Shown here piece after piece: positions 37,331 to 47,092 of a DNA stretch of 64,000 nucleotides. Under the pieces are notes generated by a model that saw only the letters and a list, made by a program, of their open reading frames with translations, was not told the DNA's origin and did no database searches. Each line of letters opens with the position of its first letter. Position 1 is the first letter of the stretch. The DNA lies in assembly GCF_014656395.1 (NCBI RefSeq), contig NZ_BNCI01000002.1, positions 434,001 to 498,000 on the forward strand. Direction: 5' to 3'. The DNA comes from Kordiimonas sediminis. GTDB lineage: Bacteria; Pseudomonadota; Alphaproteobacteria; Sphingomonadales; Kordiimonadaceae. The position numbers and the translations under genes are program-made.

Positions 37331-39649
37331 TTAGAACTTGTAGCTAAGCTCCAAGCCGTATGTTCTTAGTTCGCCTGGTGTTGTTGTGATTGTGCCCAGG
37401 AAGTCCGTGCCATCCGTGAAGGCATAATCTTTGTTCAGGAGGTTACGGGCCCAAAGATAGATAGACCAGTTTTCACCAGATTCCAGACCAATACGACCGT
37501 TCAACAGGGTATAGCTATCGTTGAAGCCGTACGGAATGTTTGTGCCTGGACGTGCAACTTTAATATTATCAGCAGACGTATAATAGCTGCCAGAGTGTGT
37601 TACATCAGCACGGAACACAGCCTCAAGGTCAGTGCCATCAATCGGATGATTATACTGTGCCGCAAGGGAGGCAGAGACGCTTGGTGCGACAGGTAGTTCA
37701 TTGCCCGACAGGTCCGCGCCGATACCGTTTGGATTACGCGCGCTGCCACCACCTGGGAAGTCACGGAATTTCGCATCCATTATGCCGACAGAACCTTGCA
37801 GCATCAGGCCTTCAGTCGCCAGCCATGTCAGCTCTGCCTCGATACCCTTTGAGCGAACTTTTGCTGCATTCCGGATCGTGATGGTAGACAGGTTATTACC
37901 GAGATCAACAAACTGGTTGAACTGGTAATCCTTGAAGTCCATCCAGAAGGCAGCCAGGTTAAAGCGAACACGGCGGTCGGATGTTGTGCCTTTAAGGCCA
38001 AATTCGAAAGCGTCCACAGTTTCTGTATCAAACTCAAGACCGCTATCGAATGCCGTCTGGCTGACGAAGTCTACGTTGAAGCCGCCGCTTTTGAAGGCAG
38101 AAGAATATTTTGCATAAACATTCATATCGTCATTAAGGGCGTATGTCAGGCTGACTGTTGGGGATAGATCAGTGTACGTCGTGCTGTCTTCAAGCGATGC
38201 AACGGTTTTGCCGTCAATGACTGGACCAACCGCAACACCAAACAACTGTGCAGCAGGGAAATCAATGCCGATGTTTACGGTGTCGCCGATCAGATCAAAA
38301 TCGACTTCTTTCTTTTCCCAAGTGTAGCGTACGCCGAAGCCAAGGGTCAAACGGTCGGTTATGTCGTATGTGCCGTTAACGAACGCAGCCCAGCTTTTGG
38401 TATCAACGATTGCGTAGGTGCCCACACCCTTGCCTTCGAACAGTGGTCCAGCTGGTGCGAGGGGCGGCGCTAGAACATTCAGGAGTACAGAAAGATCAGA
38501 ACCGATGGTCGGTAATCTGCTGGTTTCCCCTGTCTGGTCATAGTAATAAAGGCCAGCAACATATTTGAACGGCTTGTCGTCCGGGGAGATAAGCTGCAGT
38601 TCCTGGCTGAATTGCTCGTAGCTGTCAGGGTAATTCACAGACATGATGTCTAATGGGGAATGGTCTGTATCCTGCTGACGCAAAACAAATGCATCACGGT
38701 ATGCTGTGATTGATTTCAAAGCGTAGTCGCCACCAAGTTCAGCATTAACAGTGCCAGACAGACCCCAGATATTTCTTTTTTCAAAGTTATCAACATTGTC
38801 TGCGATTTCGCGGCTGTTTGGCGCATGGGGGTCTGGATAAACTGTACCAGACCAGTCGGTAACTGCTTCACCACCAAAAGCACTGCGGCGTGAGTAAAGT
38901 GCATCACCAGCGATGTTCACATCAAAGCCTTCGCCTTCGTATTGGATCTGACCACGCATTGATGTGCCATCACGTTCGTTCTGATAATTCCCCGTTGTGA
39001 TATTTTTGATAATACCGTCCCGGTGATTGTCAGAAATCGAGAAGCGCGCAAAGAGGTTGTCCTGCAGTGGTACATTCAAGATGGCACCAACACGGTATGA
39101 ATCATAATTACCGTACTCACCGCGAACTTCCAAAGCGAACTCATCATCTGGTTTACGGGTAATCAGGTTAATCGCCCCTGCAACAGTGTTTTTACCAAAC
39201 AGAGTACCTTGCGGTCCGCGCGCAACTTCAACGCGCTCAAGATCAAGAATGTCCAGGTTTTGCGAAGGGGATTGACCCAGATATACACCGTCAACATACA
39301 TGCCGACACGCGTGTCGAAGCCGATGTTCCGCGTTAAGGCACCAACACCGCGAATTCGAACAGCTGTATTATTGTCATTTCCAGAAGAAATGGTCAGGTT
39401 CGGAACAAATTCGGCAATTTCGCGCATTTGACGTACGCCGGTTTTATCCATTGCTTCCCCAGACATGGCTGCAATGGAAATCGGAACATCAGTCAGGCTT
39501 TCAGAACGTTTCTGTGCCGTTACTGTGATTTCCTCTAGTCCGATGGTAGTATCCTGTGCAGTAACCGCAATTGGTGCGGCAGTTGCTGCAATCGCTGCGC
39601 AACTCGCATAGGTTAGAAACTTTACTTTATACTCATGCCTGAATTTCAT
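37331..39649 (-). CDS. TonB-dependent outer-membrane receptor 1
   Basis: 772 residues with a signal peptide (about 1-31, 'VTAQD'). A TonB-box-like 'LEEITVTAQKR' and plug domain ('VPISIAAMSGEAMDKTG', 'VRIRGVG', 'VEVARGPQGTLFGKNTVAGAIN') are followed by a beta-barrel ending with aromatic 'LELSYKF', the outer-membrane insertion signal. This subtype is common in sphingomonads and Kordiimonas-like bacteria; the ligand is unknown. It is divergent from an AraC-type regulator that starts 218 bases away and is a likely controller. Confidence 0.95.
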   Translation of the reverse strand: MKFRHEYKVKFLTYASCAAIAATAAPIAVTAQDTTIGLEEITVTAQKRSESLTDVPISIAAMSGEAMDKTGVRQMREIAEFVPNLTISSGNDNNTAVRIRGVGALTRNIGFDTRVGMYVDGVYLGQSPSQNLDILDLERVEVARGPQGTLFGKNTVAGAINLITRKPDDEFALEVRGEYGNYDSYRVGAILNVPLQDNLFARFSISDNHRDGIIKNITTGNYQNERDGTSMRGQIQYEGEGFDVNIAGDALYSRRSAFGGEAVTDWSGTVYPDPHAPNSREIADNVDNFEKRNIWGLSGTVNAELGGDYALKSITAYRDAFVLRQQDTDHSPLDIMSVNYPDSYEQFSQELQLISPDDKPFKYVAGLYYYDQTGETSRLPTIGSDLSVLLNVLAPPLAPAGPLFEGKGVGTYAIVDTKSWAAFVNGTYDITDRLTLGFGVRYTWEKKEVDFDLIGDTVNIGIDFPAAQLFGVAVGPVIDGKTVASLEDSTTYTDLSPTVSLTYALNDDMNVYAKYSSAFKSGGFNVDFVSQTAFDSGLEFDTETVDAFEFGLKGTTSDRRVRFNLAAFWMDFKDYQFNQFVDLGNNLSTITIRNAAKVRSKGIEAELTWLATEGLMLQGSVGIMDAKFRDFPGGGSARNPNGIGADLSGNELPVAPSVSASLAAQYNHPIDGTDLEAVFRADVTHSGSYYTSADNIKVARPGTNIPYGFNDSYTLLNGRIGLESGENWSIYLWARNLLNKDYAFTDGTDFLGTITTTPGELRTYGLELSYKF

Positions 39650-39867
39650 ATTTTCTCACTCCCAATCGGCTTAGTTCTCGAAGCTCTCAAGCGGGGGGTG
39701 CTTGCTAACAATGCCGATACAACTGTATTGATTTGAACAATAAAATGATTCAGCACTTCCCCTATGCTGAAACTGGCACATATATAGTCATATTTGCTTG
39801 CCTTGGCATGATCTTTTGGGACATTATTCATGATATTTCAGTACACTATCCGGAGTTATGAGTAGAA

Positions 39868-40932
39868 ATGCGCCCCTTAAATGCAGGCTTGAGTGGAAAT
39901 AATCGAAACGTAAACAGCATGTTCCTTCACGGCGTCCCTGTTGCAGCACGTGAACTTGGAATTGATGTGTATCCTATCCTGCGGAAAGTTGGGTTACCGT
40001 CACGGACGCTGACTGTTGATATCAGAATTGATTACTGCAAGTTAATCGAGTTCCTGGAACAGATTGCAGAGACGCACGGTGCAGATCATATCGGCTTTTT
40101 AGCCGGTAAATATCGCCCGGTTTTAAAAATGGGCGTGTATGGCCAGCTTCTGAGCTTATCGTCTAATCTGCAGGAGGCAATGCGCCTTGTTGAAGAGTTT
40201 ATAGCCCTTCTTAGTCCTATTGTTCAGTGGCGGATGCAGAAATCCGGGGGAATTGTCTCTATCATCCGTCATGACCGTGTGCCGCATCCTCCAAAGTCAG
40301 GGCAGTTTCGGTCATCAACCATCACACATGTTTTTAATTTGTTGCGGACCCTTATCGGGGGCGATTGGCGTCCGCTATCTGTCTCTTTAAGCCATGCACG
40401 CCCAAAATCCTGGCGGGCGATGGAACAGCATTTTAAGGTCCCGCTAGGATTTGATCAGGATTTTGACGGCATTACCATTATGGAAGAGGATCTGTACCGA
40501 CCATTGCAGATGGCAAATCCAGAATTGTTGGAAACCGTGAAGGCCCATGCAAGTACGCTGAAGGCACAGATTGAACCAAACTTTGACCTGATGACGCAGG
40601 TACGTCTTGTTGTGCAGGAAAATCTGGCGCACGGGAAGGTGCAGAAAGAACAAGTTGCAGAGAGAATGCATATGCATCCAAAGGCATTGCAGCGACGTCT
40701 TCATGCGCAGGGCATTTCATTCAAACAGCTGTTGACAGAGGTTCGGATGGAAATAGCCATACACTATCTAAATTCATCGAGCATATCGGTCCTGCAGTTA
40801 TCCCAACTGCTTGGATATTCAAGCGCGGAGGCATTTTCACGTGCGTTTAAGAACATTCACGGTATGTCGCCAAAACTGTGGGTCCAGTCAGTAGGCACCC
40901 ATACAGAAAACAAGCTGCATAAAGCCGGTTAA
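39868..40932 (+). CDS. AraC-family transcriptional regulator with Arabinose_bd-type sensor
   Basis: 354 residues. The N-terminal 230 residues fit the PF12625-type domain ('RLVEEFIALLSPIVQW', 'KVPLGFDQDFDGI'), and the C-terminal two helix-turn-helix motifs include 'VAERMHMHPKALQRRLH' and 'LLGYSSAEAFSRAFKNIHG'. This family often controls an adjacent TonB receptor or catabolic gene. The shared 218-base region with receptor 1 makes that receptor the first candidate target; the inducer is unknown. Confidence 0.9.
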   Translation: MRPLNAGLSGNNRNVNSMFLHGVPVAARELGIDVYPILRKVGLPSRTLTVDIRIDYCKLIEFLEQIAETHGADHIGFLAGKYRPVLKMGVYGQLLSLSSNLQEAMRLVEEFIALLSPIVQWRMQKSGGIVSIIRHDRVPHPPKSGQFRSSTITHVFNLLRTLIGGDWRPLSVSLSHARPKSWRAMEQHFKVPLGFDQDFDGITIMEEDLYRPLQMANPELLETVKAHASTLKAQIEPNFDLMTQVRLVVQENLAHGKVQKEQVAERMHMHPKALQRRLHAQGISFKQLLTEVRMEIAIHYLNSSSISVLQLSQLLGYSSAEAFSRAFKNIHGMSPKLWVQSVGTHTENKLHKAG

Positions 40933-40947
40933 CTGTGGATTATATAG

Positions 40948-40973
40948 AAAAAGCGGGCCTATTGAAGGCCCGC
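40948..40973 (-). terminator. Terminator of the PEP-CTERM gene (perhaps bidirectional)
   Basis: 7-bp GC stem GCGGGCC/GGCCCGC (40953-40959, 40967-40973) and T5 on the minus strand. On the plus strand the T run is poor, but it may also end the AraC-type gene. Confidence 0.8.
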
Positions 40974-41001
40974 CTTGAAATTGTTTTAGTCCAGTTTGGT
41001 C

Positions 41002-41499
41002 TTATGCGAAAAGTGTTTGCCGGCGGCGCGTTGCAACACCCACTAGGCCAAACCCAAGTATCATCATGAGCCATGTCGCTGGCTCAGGTATCGCTGCAGT
41101 TGTTGCTGCGCTAAACTGAACGTTGCCTCTACCTTCGCCGCAACAATCAGCAGATAGCAATACTTCAAACGTGTTTGTACCTGCGGTCAGGAAAATATTG
41201 TCGAAACTGCCCCACCATGTGTTGTTGTCACCTGCGTCAAGACCAGATGATGTCGGCGCAATAACAGCACCATTCACACGGAGAGAGAATTCGTCGCCAC
41301 CGACACAGCAGTCGTCCAGATATACATCAATGAATGAATCAGCGCCCACTGATGTTTCATAGGTTTCAATAACACCACCAAGCGGTAGGTTCTCCCAGTA
41401 AAAGTCAAAAGATTTTGCTGAGTCAGAATTGAATACAACAGCGGCATTAGCAGAAATGCTGAAAAGTATAGCTGCAGCAATCGTCATAAGTAACTTCAT
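41002..41499 (-). CDS. PEP-CTERM sorting-signal protein
   Basis: 165 residues. Signal peptide (about 1-20, 'SANA'), a beta-rich body with paired Cys ('DDCCVGGDEF', 'SADCCGEGRG'), and the C-terminal tripartite signal: 'PEPATW', hydrophobic 'LMMILGFGLVGVA' and basic 'TRRR'. PEP-CTERM proteins are processed by exosortase and released or anchored at the surface, often with exopolysaccharide. No exosortase gene is in this window, so the machinery must lie elsewhere. The double CC motifs could form disulfides, or bind metal. Confidence 0.9.
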   Translation of the reverse strand: MKLLMTIAAAILFSISANAAVVFNSDSAKSFDFYWENLPLGGVIETYETSVGADSFIDVYLDDCCVGGDEFSLRVNGAVIAPTSSGLDAGDNNTWWGSFDNIFLTAGTNTFEVLLSADCCGEGRGNVQFSAATTAAIPEPATWLMMILGFGLVGVATRRRQTLFA

Positions 41500-41664
41500 T
41501 ATTTCCCCCCTATTAAGTTAAAATACTTTAACTACAATGGTTTGTTGGATTTTTATCGTTAGGTACTAATTAACAAAACTTTTCATTAACTTTTTATTAA
41601 CTAATATTGGGGGGTGAGTCAATCTTATTTAAAGATATCTGTTCATGCCTTCTACAATACTGCA

Positions 41665-42477
41665 TTAGGGGTGTTGATGTTGGTTTCCTGCCAGCAGAGC
41701 ATCAGGAATATCTTTGCTGCGCGGCAGGTCAAAGTTAGCGATGGTTATAGTGTCTGCACCAAACGAACGTATATGGTTTCGGTTGATAATATAGGACCTG
41801 TGGATGCGGATGAAACTATCAGGCAGGCTTTCAGAAGCCATTTTCATAGAGCTATAGGCAACCAGTTTGGAACCATCTGTCAGATAATAGGTGATATAGT
41901 TCCCCATGCTTTCGATATGTGAAATATCATCAGGGCGGAGGATATGCGTGCGCCTGTCTGACTTGATCTCGATCGGTTTTTCGAACAGAGCGTTTTGGGC
42001 CTGGTCCATTGCCCGCAGATAATAATGGAACATTTTGATAGAGGCGACGACCAACACAGTTGTATTCACCAGCAGACTGCTTCTGAAAAGTTCAGAGACA
42101 TGCCAAAAGGGGTTTTCCGCGCCAATCAGAAGTGTTTCGTAGAAGTAATAATCAAACAGACTTTGCAGCACACCTGCGACCACTAACATCCCGCCGTATG
42201 AGATCAGGAACATCCCATATTGCCGTTGCAGTAAATAGCGCGGCATCAGGATATAAATCATACCGTAAGCAGCGGCCATACGTACTGGGAGCAAAATAAA
42301 CTCCAGATAAAAGGATGCGAAATAGCCTTGGTCCGGTCGCGCCCAGATTAAGGAAAAGCTGATATAATATACAAGCCAGAAGATAATGTGGCTTAATGGG
42401 CGCGATCCGAACAGATAATAGGGGCTGCGGACACTGTCACTATCCAGGGTCTGATTTTTCTCTTCTTTGCCCGTCAT
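41665..42477 (-). CDS. Membrane-bound LytTR transcriptional regulator
   Basis: 270 residues. Four membrane helices in the first 170 residues ('IIFWLVYYISFSLIW', 'LLPVRMAAAYGMIYIL', 'FLISYGGMLVVAGVL', 'LLVNTTVLVVASI') precede a LytTR DNA-binding domain ('ISHIESMGNYITYYLTDGS', 'FIRIHRSYIINRNHIRSF'). DNA binding would occur from the membrane. ATG 42477 has GAGGGG 6 bases upstream; an upstream in-frame ATG at 42516 lacks one. It is divergent from the PDZ-hydrolase gene with 125 bases between. Confidence 0.87.
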   Translation of the reverse strand: MTGKEEKNQTLDSDSVRSPYYLFGSRPLSHIIFWLVYYISFSLIWARPDQGYFASFYLEFILLPVRMAAAYGMIYILMPRYLLQRQYGMFLISYGGMLVVAGVLQSLFDYYFYETLLIGAENPFWHVSELFRSSLLVNTTVLVVASIKMFHYYLRAMDQAQNALFEKPIEIKSDRRTHILRPDDISHIESMGNYITYYLTDGSKLVAYSSMKMASESLPDSFIRIHRSYIINRNHIRSFGADTITIANFDLPRSKDIPDALLAGNQHQHP

Positions 42478-42602
42478 GGAAAACCCCTCATTCGCATAAA
42501 TTCTAGTGCTATTCATATAATGTGGGCTTGCGCGCTTTCGTCAATCTTTCATTTTCGCGGAGCAAACGGACAGTTTGCGATACAGCAAAGAGGAGAGCGA
42601 GA

Positions 42603-43952
42603 ATGACTATGAAAAGATTGGCGTCCATCAAGTATGGGATGCTACTGGCAGCTTGTTGGTGTTTTGTAGGGGGTGGTGGTGCTGCCAGTGCAGAAGAATT
42701 GGCGCGTCAGGCAAAATGGCAGGCACGGTTCAGTGTCGCCCCTAATCAGGGAGGTGCCACCGTATCAACGGTTGAGGATGGCTCCCCGCTCGCAGAAATG
42801 GGCATCAGGACTGGGGACAAAATCGTTCGGGTGAATGGCGAGCATGTTACAGATGCTTCCGTGTGGGAGAGAATTACTACAGCGCTTGTTGCGGACACAG
42901 ACTATGACCTAGTGGTGCGGCGCGGGTTTAAAGAATACAGGATGCAGGTCACGTTTCCGGGAATTGAACGGGAATCCTATGATCACCTGAAAACAGAATA
43001 TACAAGCCTGATCAGTGACTATGGGGTACGCCAACGTGTTATCATCACGCGCCCGACGAACCTGCCAGCAGGGCACAAAACAGCCGGACTTTTCATTGTG
43101 CCGGGACTGAGCTGCAGCAGTGTTGAATTAACGCCGGGCCGCGATCATAACTGGGCGAAAATGCTGCGGGCGCTTGTGACTGACACTGAGATGACTGTTC
43201 TGCGGGTGGAAAAGCCGGGTGTGGGTGACAGTGAAGGGGACTGTGGTGCCACTGATTTCGCGACTGAGCTGAACGGGTATGAACTAGCGTATCAGATGCT
43301 GCGTGAGTTGCCTGAAGTAGACCAGGACAGGGTTGTGATTTATGGGTCTTCGATGGGCAGCGCGCTTGCACCGTATCTGGCAAACAAATACGGGGCGAGC
43401 GGAATTGTATCAGACGGGTCATTTTACCGCAGCTGGTTTGAGCATATGCTGGAGATCGAACGCCGCATCAAACAAATGGAAGGCAAGTCTGAAACACAGA
43501 TTACAGACATGATAACCAAGGCGTATATTCCTCTCTATTACGGTATGCTGGTTGAGAAAAAGTCTTACGACGATGTTATCCGGCAAAATAGTCTGTTGGC
43601 AGATTATAATTATCATGGTCCGCGTCATATGTACGGGAGACCTGTGGAATATTATCATCAGGTACAGGACTTCGATTTTGCAGGTAATTGGCAAAAGCTG
43701 AAGGTGCCCGCCAGATTGCGCTGGGGGCAGCTAGACTGGATTATGAGCGAATATGACATTGACATGATTGAAAACACACTGCTGAGCGCAGGGAACAAAG
43801 ATGTCGTAGTTGAGAAAACACCGAGTCTGGATCATTGGCACACACTCCATGAAGATGTGAAAGATAGCTTTACAGGTAAGCGGGGAACCTGGTCGCCGTC
43901 CACGGCACAGATAATAGTCGAGTGGATCAAGAAACTGGCAGAAGCACGATAA
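42603..43952 (+). CDS. Secreted PDZ-domain alpha/beta hydrolase
   Basis: 449 residues with signal peptide (about 1-30, 'ASAEEL'). A PDZ domain (about 45-120, 'SPLAEMGIRTGDKIVRVNGE') is followed by an alpha/beta hydrolase: 'VPGLSC' oxyanion region, nucleophile in 'IYGSSMGSALA', Asp in 'RWGQLDWIM' and His in 'LDHWHTLH'. The usual order for proteases is catalytic domain then PDZ; here PDZ comes first. It may bind peptide or protein ends and cleave an ester or amide. GAGGAGAG precedes ATG 42603. It is divergent from the LytTR regulator and may be its target. Confidence 0.85.
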   Translation: MTMKRLASIKYGMLLAACWCFVGGGGAASAEELARQAKWQARFSVAPNQGGATVSTVEDGSPLAEMGIRTGDKIVRVNGEHVTDASVWERITTALVADTDYDLVVRRGFKEYRMQVTFPGIERESYDHLKTEYTSLISDYGVRQRVIITRPTNLPAGHKTAGLFIVPGLSCSSVELTPGRDHNWAKMLRALVTDTEMTVLRVEKPGVGDSEGDCGATDFATELNGYELAYQMLRELPEVDQDRVVIYGSSMGSALAPYLANKYGASGIVSDGSFYRSWFEHMLEIERRIKQMEGKSETQITDMITKAYIPLYYGMLVEKKSYDDVIRQNSLLADYNYHGPRHMYGRPVEYYHQVQDFDFAGNWQKLKVPARLRWGQLDWIMSEYDIDMIENTLLSAGNKDVVVEKTPSLDHWHTLHEDVKDSFTGKRGTWSPSTAQIIVEWIKKLAEAR

Positions 43953-43973
43953 AGTTATATGGCCTTAGATCAG

Positions 43974-44001
43974 CAGGGGGTGTTTCATCAGCCCCTGTTT
44001 T
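43974..44001 (+). terminator. Terminator of the PDZ-hydrolase gene
   Basis: 6-bp stem CAGGGG/CCCCTG (43974-43979, 43992-43997) and T4, 22 bases after the stop codon. Confidence 0.7.
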
Positions 44002-44231
44002 GGCTTATGAACGCACGTAGGTGACACCTTTGTCATTTCGTTGACCAAGTGTGTATTTTTGATTAGTATTTTACACGTATCTTCTTGTGGTAGCACTTGA
44101 AAGTATTGCCGAATTTTAGGGGGCGTTGATCTGTCAGGATAAGGAAATTCGGTGCCTTGGTATTCTAGGGGCTAAGTCTTCAAGTTGATACATGGATGGC
44201 GGAATAAGTTTTCATTGCACGGGGGATAAGT

Positions 44232-45656
44232 GTGACGGGAAAGCTTGAAGCTGGTAGTATGGCTGTAAATGCCAACCAGCATAAGTGCATGATTGACAGT
44301 GTTCAGGTTGACTTTAAACGCCGTACGTTGACGGATGATAGCCAGTCGGTGCGTCTGGAACCCAAGGCTATGGAGGTTTTGGAGCTGCTGGTTTTAGTCA
44401 GTGGAGAGGTTGTTGACCGAGACCAGATTCTAACCCGTATTTGGGGGGAGGGAGAGGCTTCTGATGAAAGCCTGTCACGTTCTGTGTCCCTGATCCGGAC
44501 TGCCTTCAAGAAATTCCATATTGAAAACCCGATTGAGACAATACCCCGCAAGGGATATCGGTTTTCCCGTAAAGTAAAGCCCATCAGTCCCTTAGGGTCA
44601 GATGGATTGCCAGAATTGGAAGAGGACCTTGATGCTGCAGTTCTAATTGCTGCAAGCGGTGTCGTGCACTATTTGGGAAAAGATCTATCAAATTCGATCA
44701 AAGTCCTGACCGAAGCCGTTGAAAAAAGACCGGATTTCTATAGTGCATGGGGCCTTCTTGCCGAGGCAATTATGCGGGCAATGATTTATTGGCCGTCTTC
44801 TGACAGGTTGGCACTGTTGAAGGATGCCGTAGGGGCTGCCCGTAAGGCGCTTGAGGGGAATAAGACCCTTTCTTTACCGAGGCTGGTGCTGGCGCAGGAA
44901 AAAATAACCTATGGTGATGTTTGCGGCGCGATCGACATGGTTGCCGAGGTGTTACGGGATGATCCTGATAATACAGAAGCGACCTATCGACTTGGGTTTT
45001 ATTTCGGACTGATTGGCCATACTGAAAAGGCGCTTGGGTATCTGGAGCGTGCTGTTGTGCTGGATCCGCTTCAGGGCAGGAACCAGATGCATGTGGCAAT
45101 CGCACGCACAAATATGGGTGACTTCGAAGGTGCTGAGGCATTCGCAGAAGAAAGCCTGCGTCGTCAATATTTCGCTGCAGCCGAAATACATGCTGTTACT
45201 GCGTTCGCGCAAGGGAAGTTTGATACTGCTACCGAACGTTACACAAAGAATACTGAGCTGTATCAGTCTATGTACGCGCCGTTATTTGATGTCAAAGCCT
45301 ATTGGCAGGATATGGCACAAGGTATGTACAGTGGTTGCCCGGACAAGCGTAAACAGCTTATGAAACGCTGGTGTAAGTTATGTGACAGTCTTGGTTGGAA
45401 GCATGAGGGGATCACATCCTATGTTTTCCTAAGAATTGGTGCTGCTGAAGAATTTTTCAAAGCATTTGGCAACCTGAATGTGCCGGGGCCAAATCTATGT
45501 TTGTTTTTTATGTGGGAACCAACAGAACCGTTGCGCAATATCAGGTGTCACCCGGATTTCAGGGGCTTTGCAGAGCGTATAGGGCTGACCAAGGCATGGG
45601 ACCGTTTTGGCCCCCCGGATGTTTGGCGGGAAACGGGTCTGTACAGCACTAACTAG
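44232..45656 (+). CDS. Winged-helix (OmpR/CadC-type) regulator with TPR-like C-terminus
   Basis: 474 residues. The N-terminal DNA-binding domain (about 20-110) has 'EPKAMEVLELLV', 'VVDRDQILTRIWG' and the wing 'PRKGYRFSRKV'. The remainder is helical TPR-like repeats ('YRLGFYFGLIGHTEKALGYL', 'AIARTNMGDFEGAEAFAEES'). No membrane segment joins the two halves, unlike CadC, so it should be cytoplasmic. GTG 44232 follows GGGGGAT. The M1-like protein gene starts 28 bases downstream and may be its partner or target. Confidence 0.87.
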   Translation: MTGKLEAGSMAVNANQHKCMIDSVQVDFKRRTLTDDSQSVRLEPKAMEVLELLVLVSGEVVDRDQILTRIWGEGEASDESLSRSVSLIRTAFKKFHIENPIETIPRKGYRFSRKVKPISPLGSDGLPELEEDLDAAVLIAASGVVHYLGKDLSNSIKVLTEAVEKRPDFYSAWGLLAEAIMRAMIYWPSSDRLALLKDAVGAARKALEGNKTLSLPRLVLAQEKITYGDVCGAIDMVAEVLRDDPDNTEATYRLGFYFGLIGHTEKALGYLERAVVLDPLQGRNQMHVAIARTNMGDFEGAEAFAEESLRRQYFAAAEIHAVTAFAQGKFDTATERYTKNTELYQSMYAPLFDVKAYWQDMAQGMYSGCPDKRKQLMKRWCKLCDSLGWKHEGITSYVFLRIGAAEEFFKAFGNLNVPGPNLCLFFMWEPTEPLRNIRCHPDFRGFAERIGLTKAWDRFGPPDVWRETGLYSTN

Positions 45657-45684
45657 CAACAGTTATTGATAAAGGAGTGGTGGG

Positions 45685-46980
45685 ATGCAGGTACTGAAAA
45701 CACTTAGTGTTGCCATTGGGCTGCTTTGGTCTCTGCCACTACCTGCCTTATGGGCGATGGAGAGCGATTGGCTTTCTGTAGAACAAGACCTTAGGGAAAA
45801 TGTCGACTATTATTATGTTGGAGACGTTAAAATCATGCCCCAGACAGGGCATTTGAAAGCTACTTGGCGCATTGGTATGGAGCACGCTGAGAACGGCACC
45901 GTATCGTTTATGCTGCGTGAAACACTTCAGGTGACCTCTGTCCAAGGGGCTGGGGTTAAAGGGTTCGTAACAACGCCCTTAAATGATGAAAATCGCCTGC
46001 AAAGAATTGATGTGGACCTGTCTGTTCAAGACGGTGGTTCTGGTAGTTTTATCGAAATTGAATATGCTGGCGTCTTGTTGCCAACGCCAATGGAAAACGG
46101 GATCAACCATATTGGAACAGACTATATTGAATTAAATGTGGATAGTTTCTGGTTTCCGATTGATGCCCGATTTAACAAGCTTCTTAAAGCGCGTTTTTTT
46201 GTATCAGCGGGGGACGGTTGGGATGCAATAAGCACCGGCACTGTTACGAAGTCAGGAAATAGGTTGCTTGTTGATAACGAAGACCCGTTTCTTGACATAG
46301 CAGTGACGATGGCACCGAGCTTCACTGTCATAGAGGGTGATGGCTACAGCTTTTATGACTTACGGAAAAATGGCGGGTCTCTTGACGTTCTTTCAAGGGC
46401 TGTGGAGGACTGTTATGGCTTTCTGAATGAAAGATTTGGAGTTCATTCCAAACTTACCGGGGCGCGCTTTATTTTGCATGACAGACCAGAAAGTGGCTAT
46501 GCGCGTAAAAAATATATCGCCTTGTCTTCTGTTGAAAAAAGTCGGCCAGAGAGTCTAACGGGATTTGTATGCCATGAGCTTGCACATTATTGGAGTTCAT
46601 ACGGTAAGTTTGATACAGTTGAAAACTGGTTGAATGAGAGTTTTGCCGTGTATGCCGAATTGATGGCAGTTCGTCATGTATTTGGTGTTGAAACATACAA
46701 GGCAACACTAAGGCGGTATAAGGAGCAGATAGAAGGCAAGAGCTTGCCGTCTGTGTGGACAGCCAATGACCAGTCCAGACGTCCTTATCTTGTCAATTAC
46801 CGAAAAGGACCGCTGGCACTGGCTAGGCTTGAACAGTATCTGGGGCAAGACGCTTTTTTATCATTTATTTCGAACTATATGACGGGAAAGGTAAGAACGA
46901 CACCGGAATTACTAGCGATTCTGGAGAAAATAGGCGGGAAAAACGCCCGGGACTGGTTTGAAGTAGAGTTAGGAAAATAG
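45685..46980 (+). CDS. M1-like zinc metallopeptidase, secreted
   Basis: 431 residues with a signal peptide (about 1-24). Zinc motif H297-E-x-x-H301 ('CHELAHYW') and third ligand E318 in 'WLNESFAVY' define gluzincins of the M1 type. The spacing His-to-Glu is 16 residues instead of the canonical 18. The N-terminal 240 residues are beta-rich, as in M1 domain 1. No clear GxMEN exopeptidase motif is seen, so the mode of cleavage is open. It may be co-transcribed with the winged-helix-TPR gene. Confidence 0.85.
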   Translation: MQVLKTLSVAIGLLWSLPLPALWAMESDWLSVEQDLRENVDYYYVGDVKIMPQTGHLKATWRIGMEHAENGTVSFMLRETLQVTSVQGAGVKGFVTTPLNDENRLQRIDVDLSVQDGGSGSFIEIEYAGVLLPTPMENGINHIGTDYIELNVDSFWFPIDARFNKLLKARFFVSAGDGWDAISTGTVTKSGNRLLVDNEDPFLDIAVTMAPSFTVIEGDGYSFYDLRKNGGSLDVLSRAVEDCYGFLNERFGVHSKLTGARFILHDRPESGYARKKYIALSSVEKSRPESLTGFVCHELAHYWSSYGKFDTVENWLNESFAVYAELMAVRHVFGVETYKATLRRYKEQIEGKSLPSVWTANDQSRRPYLVNYRKGPLALARLEQYLGQDAFLSFISNYMTGKVRTTPELLAILEKIGGKNARDWFEVELGK

Positions 46981-47092
46981 AAACAGATACAAAAGGTTAC
47001 TGAAATCTTGTGCATGAAAGTAACTACTGATAGTGTGCGTTCTACCTTATGGGGGTGAAAGTATGTCGACTGTATCAAAAGGCGGATAAGGC

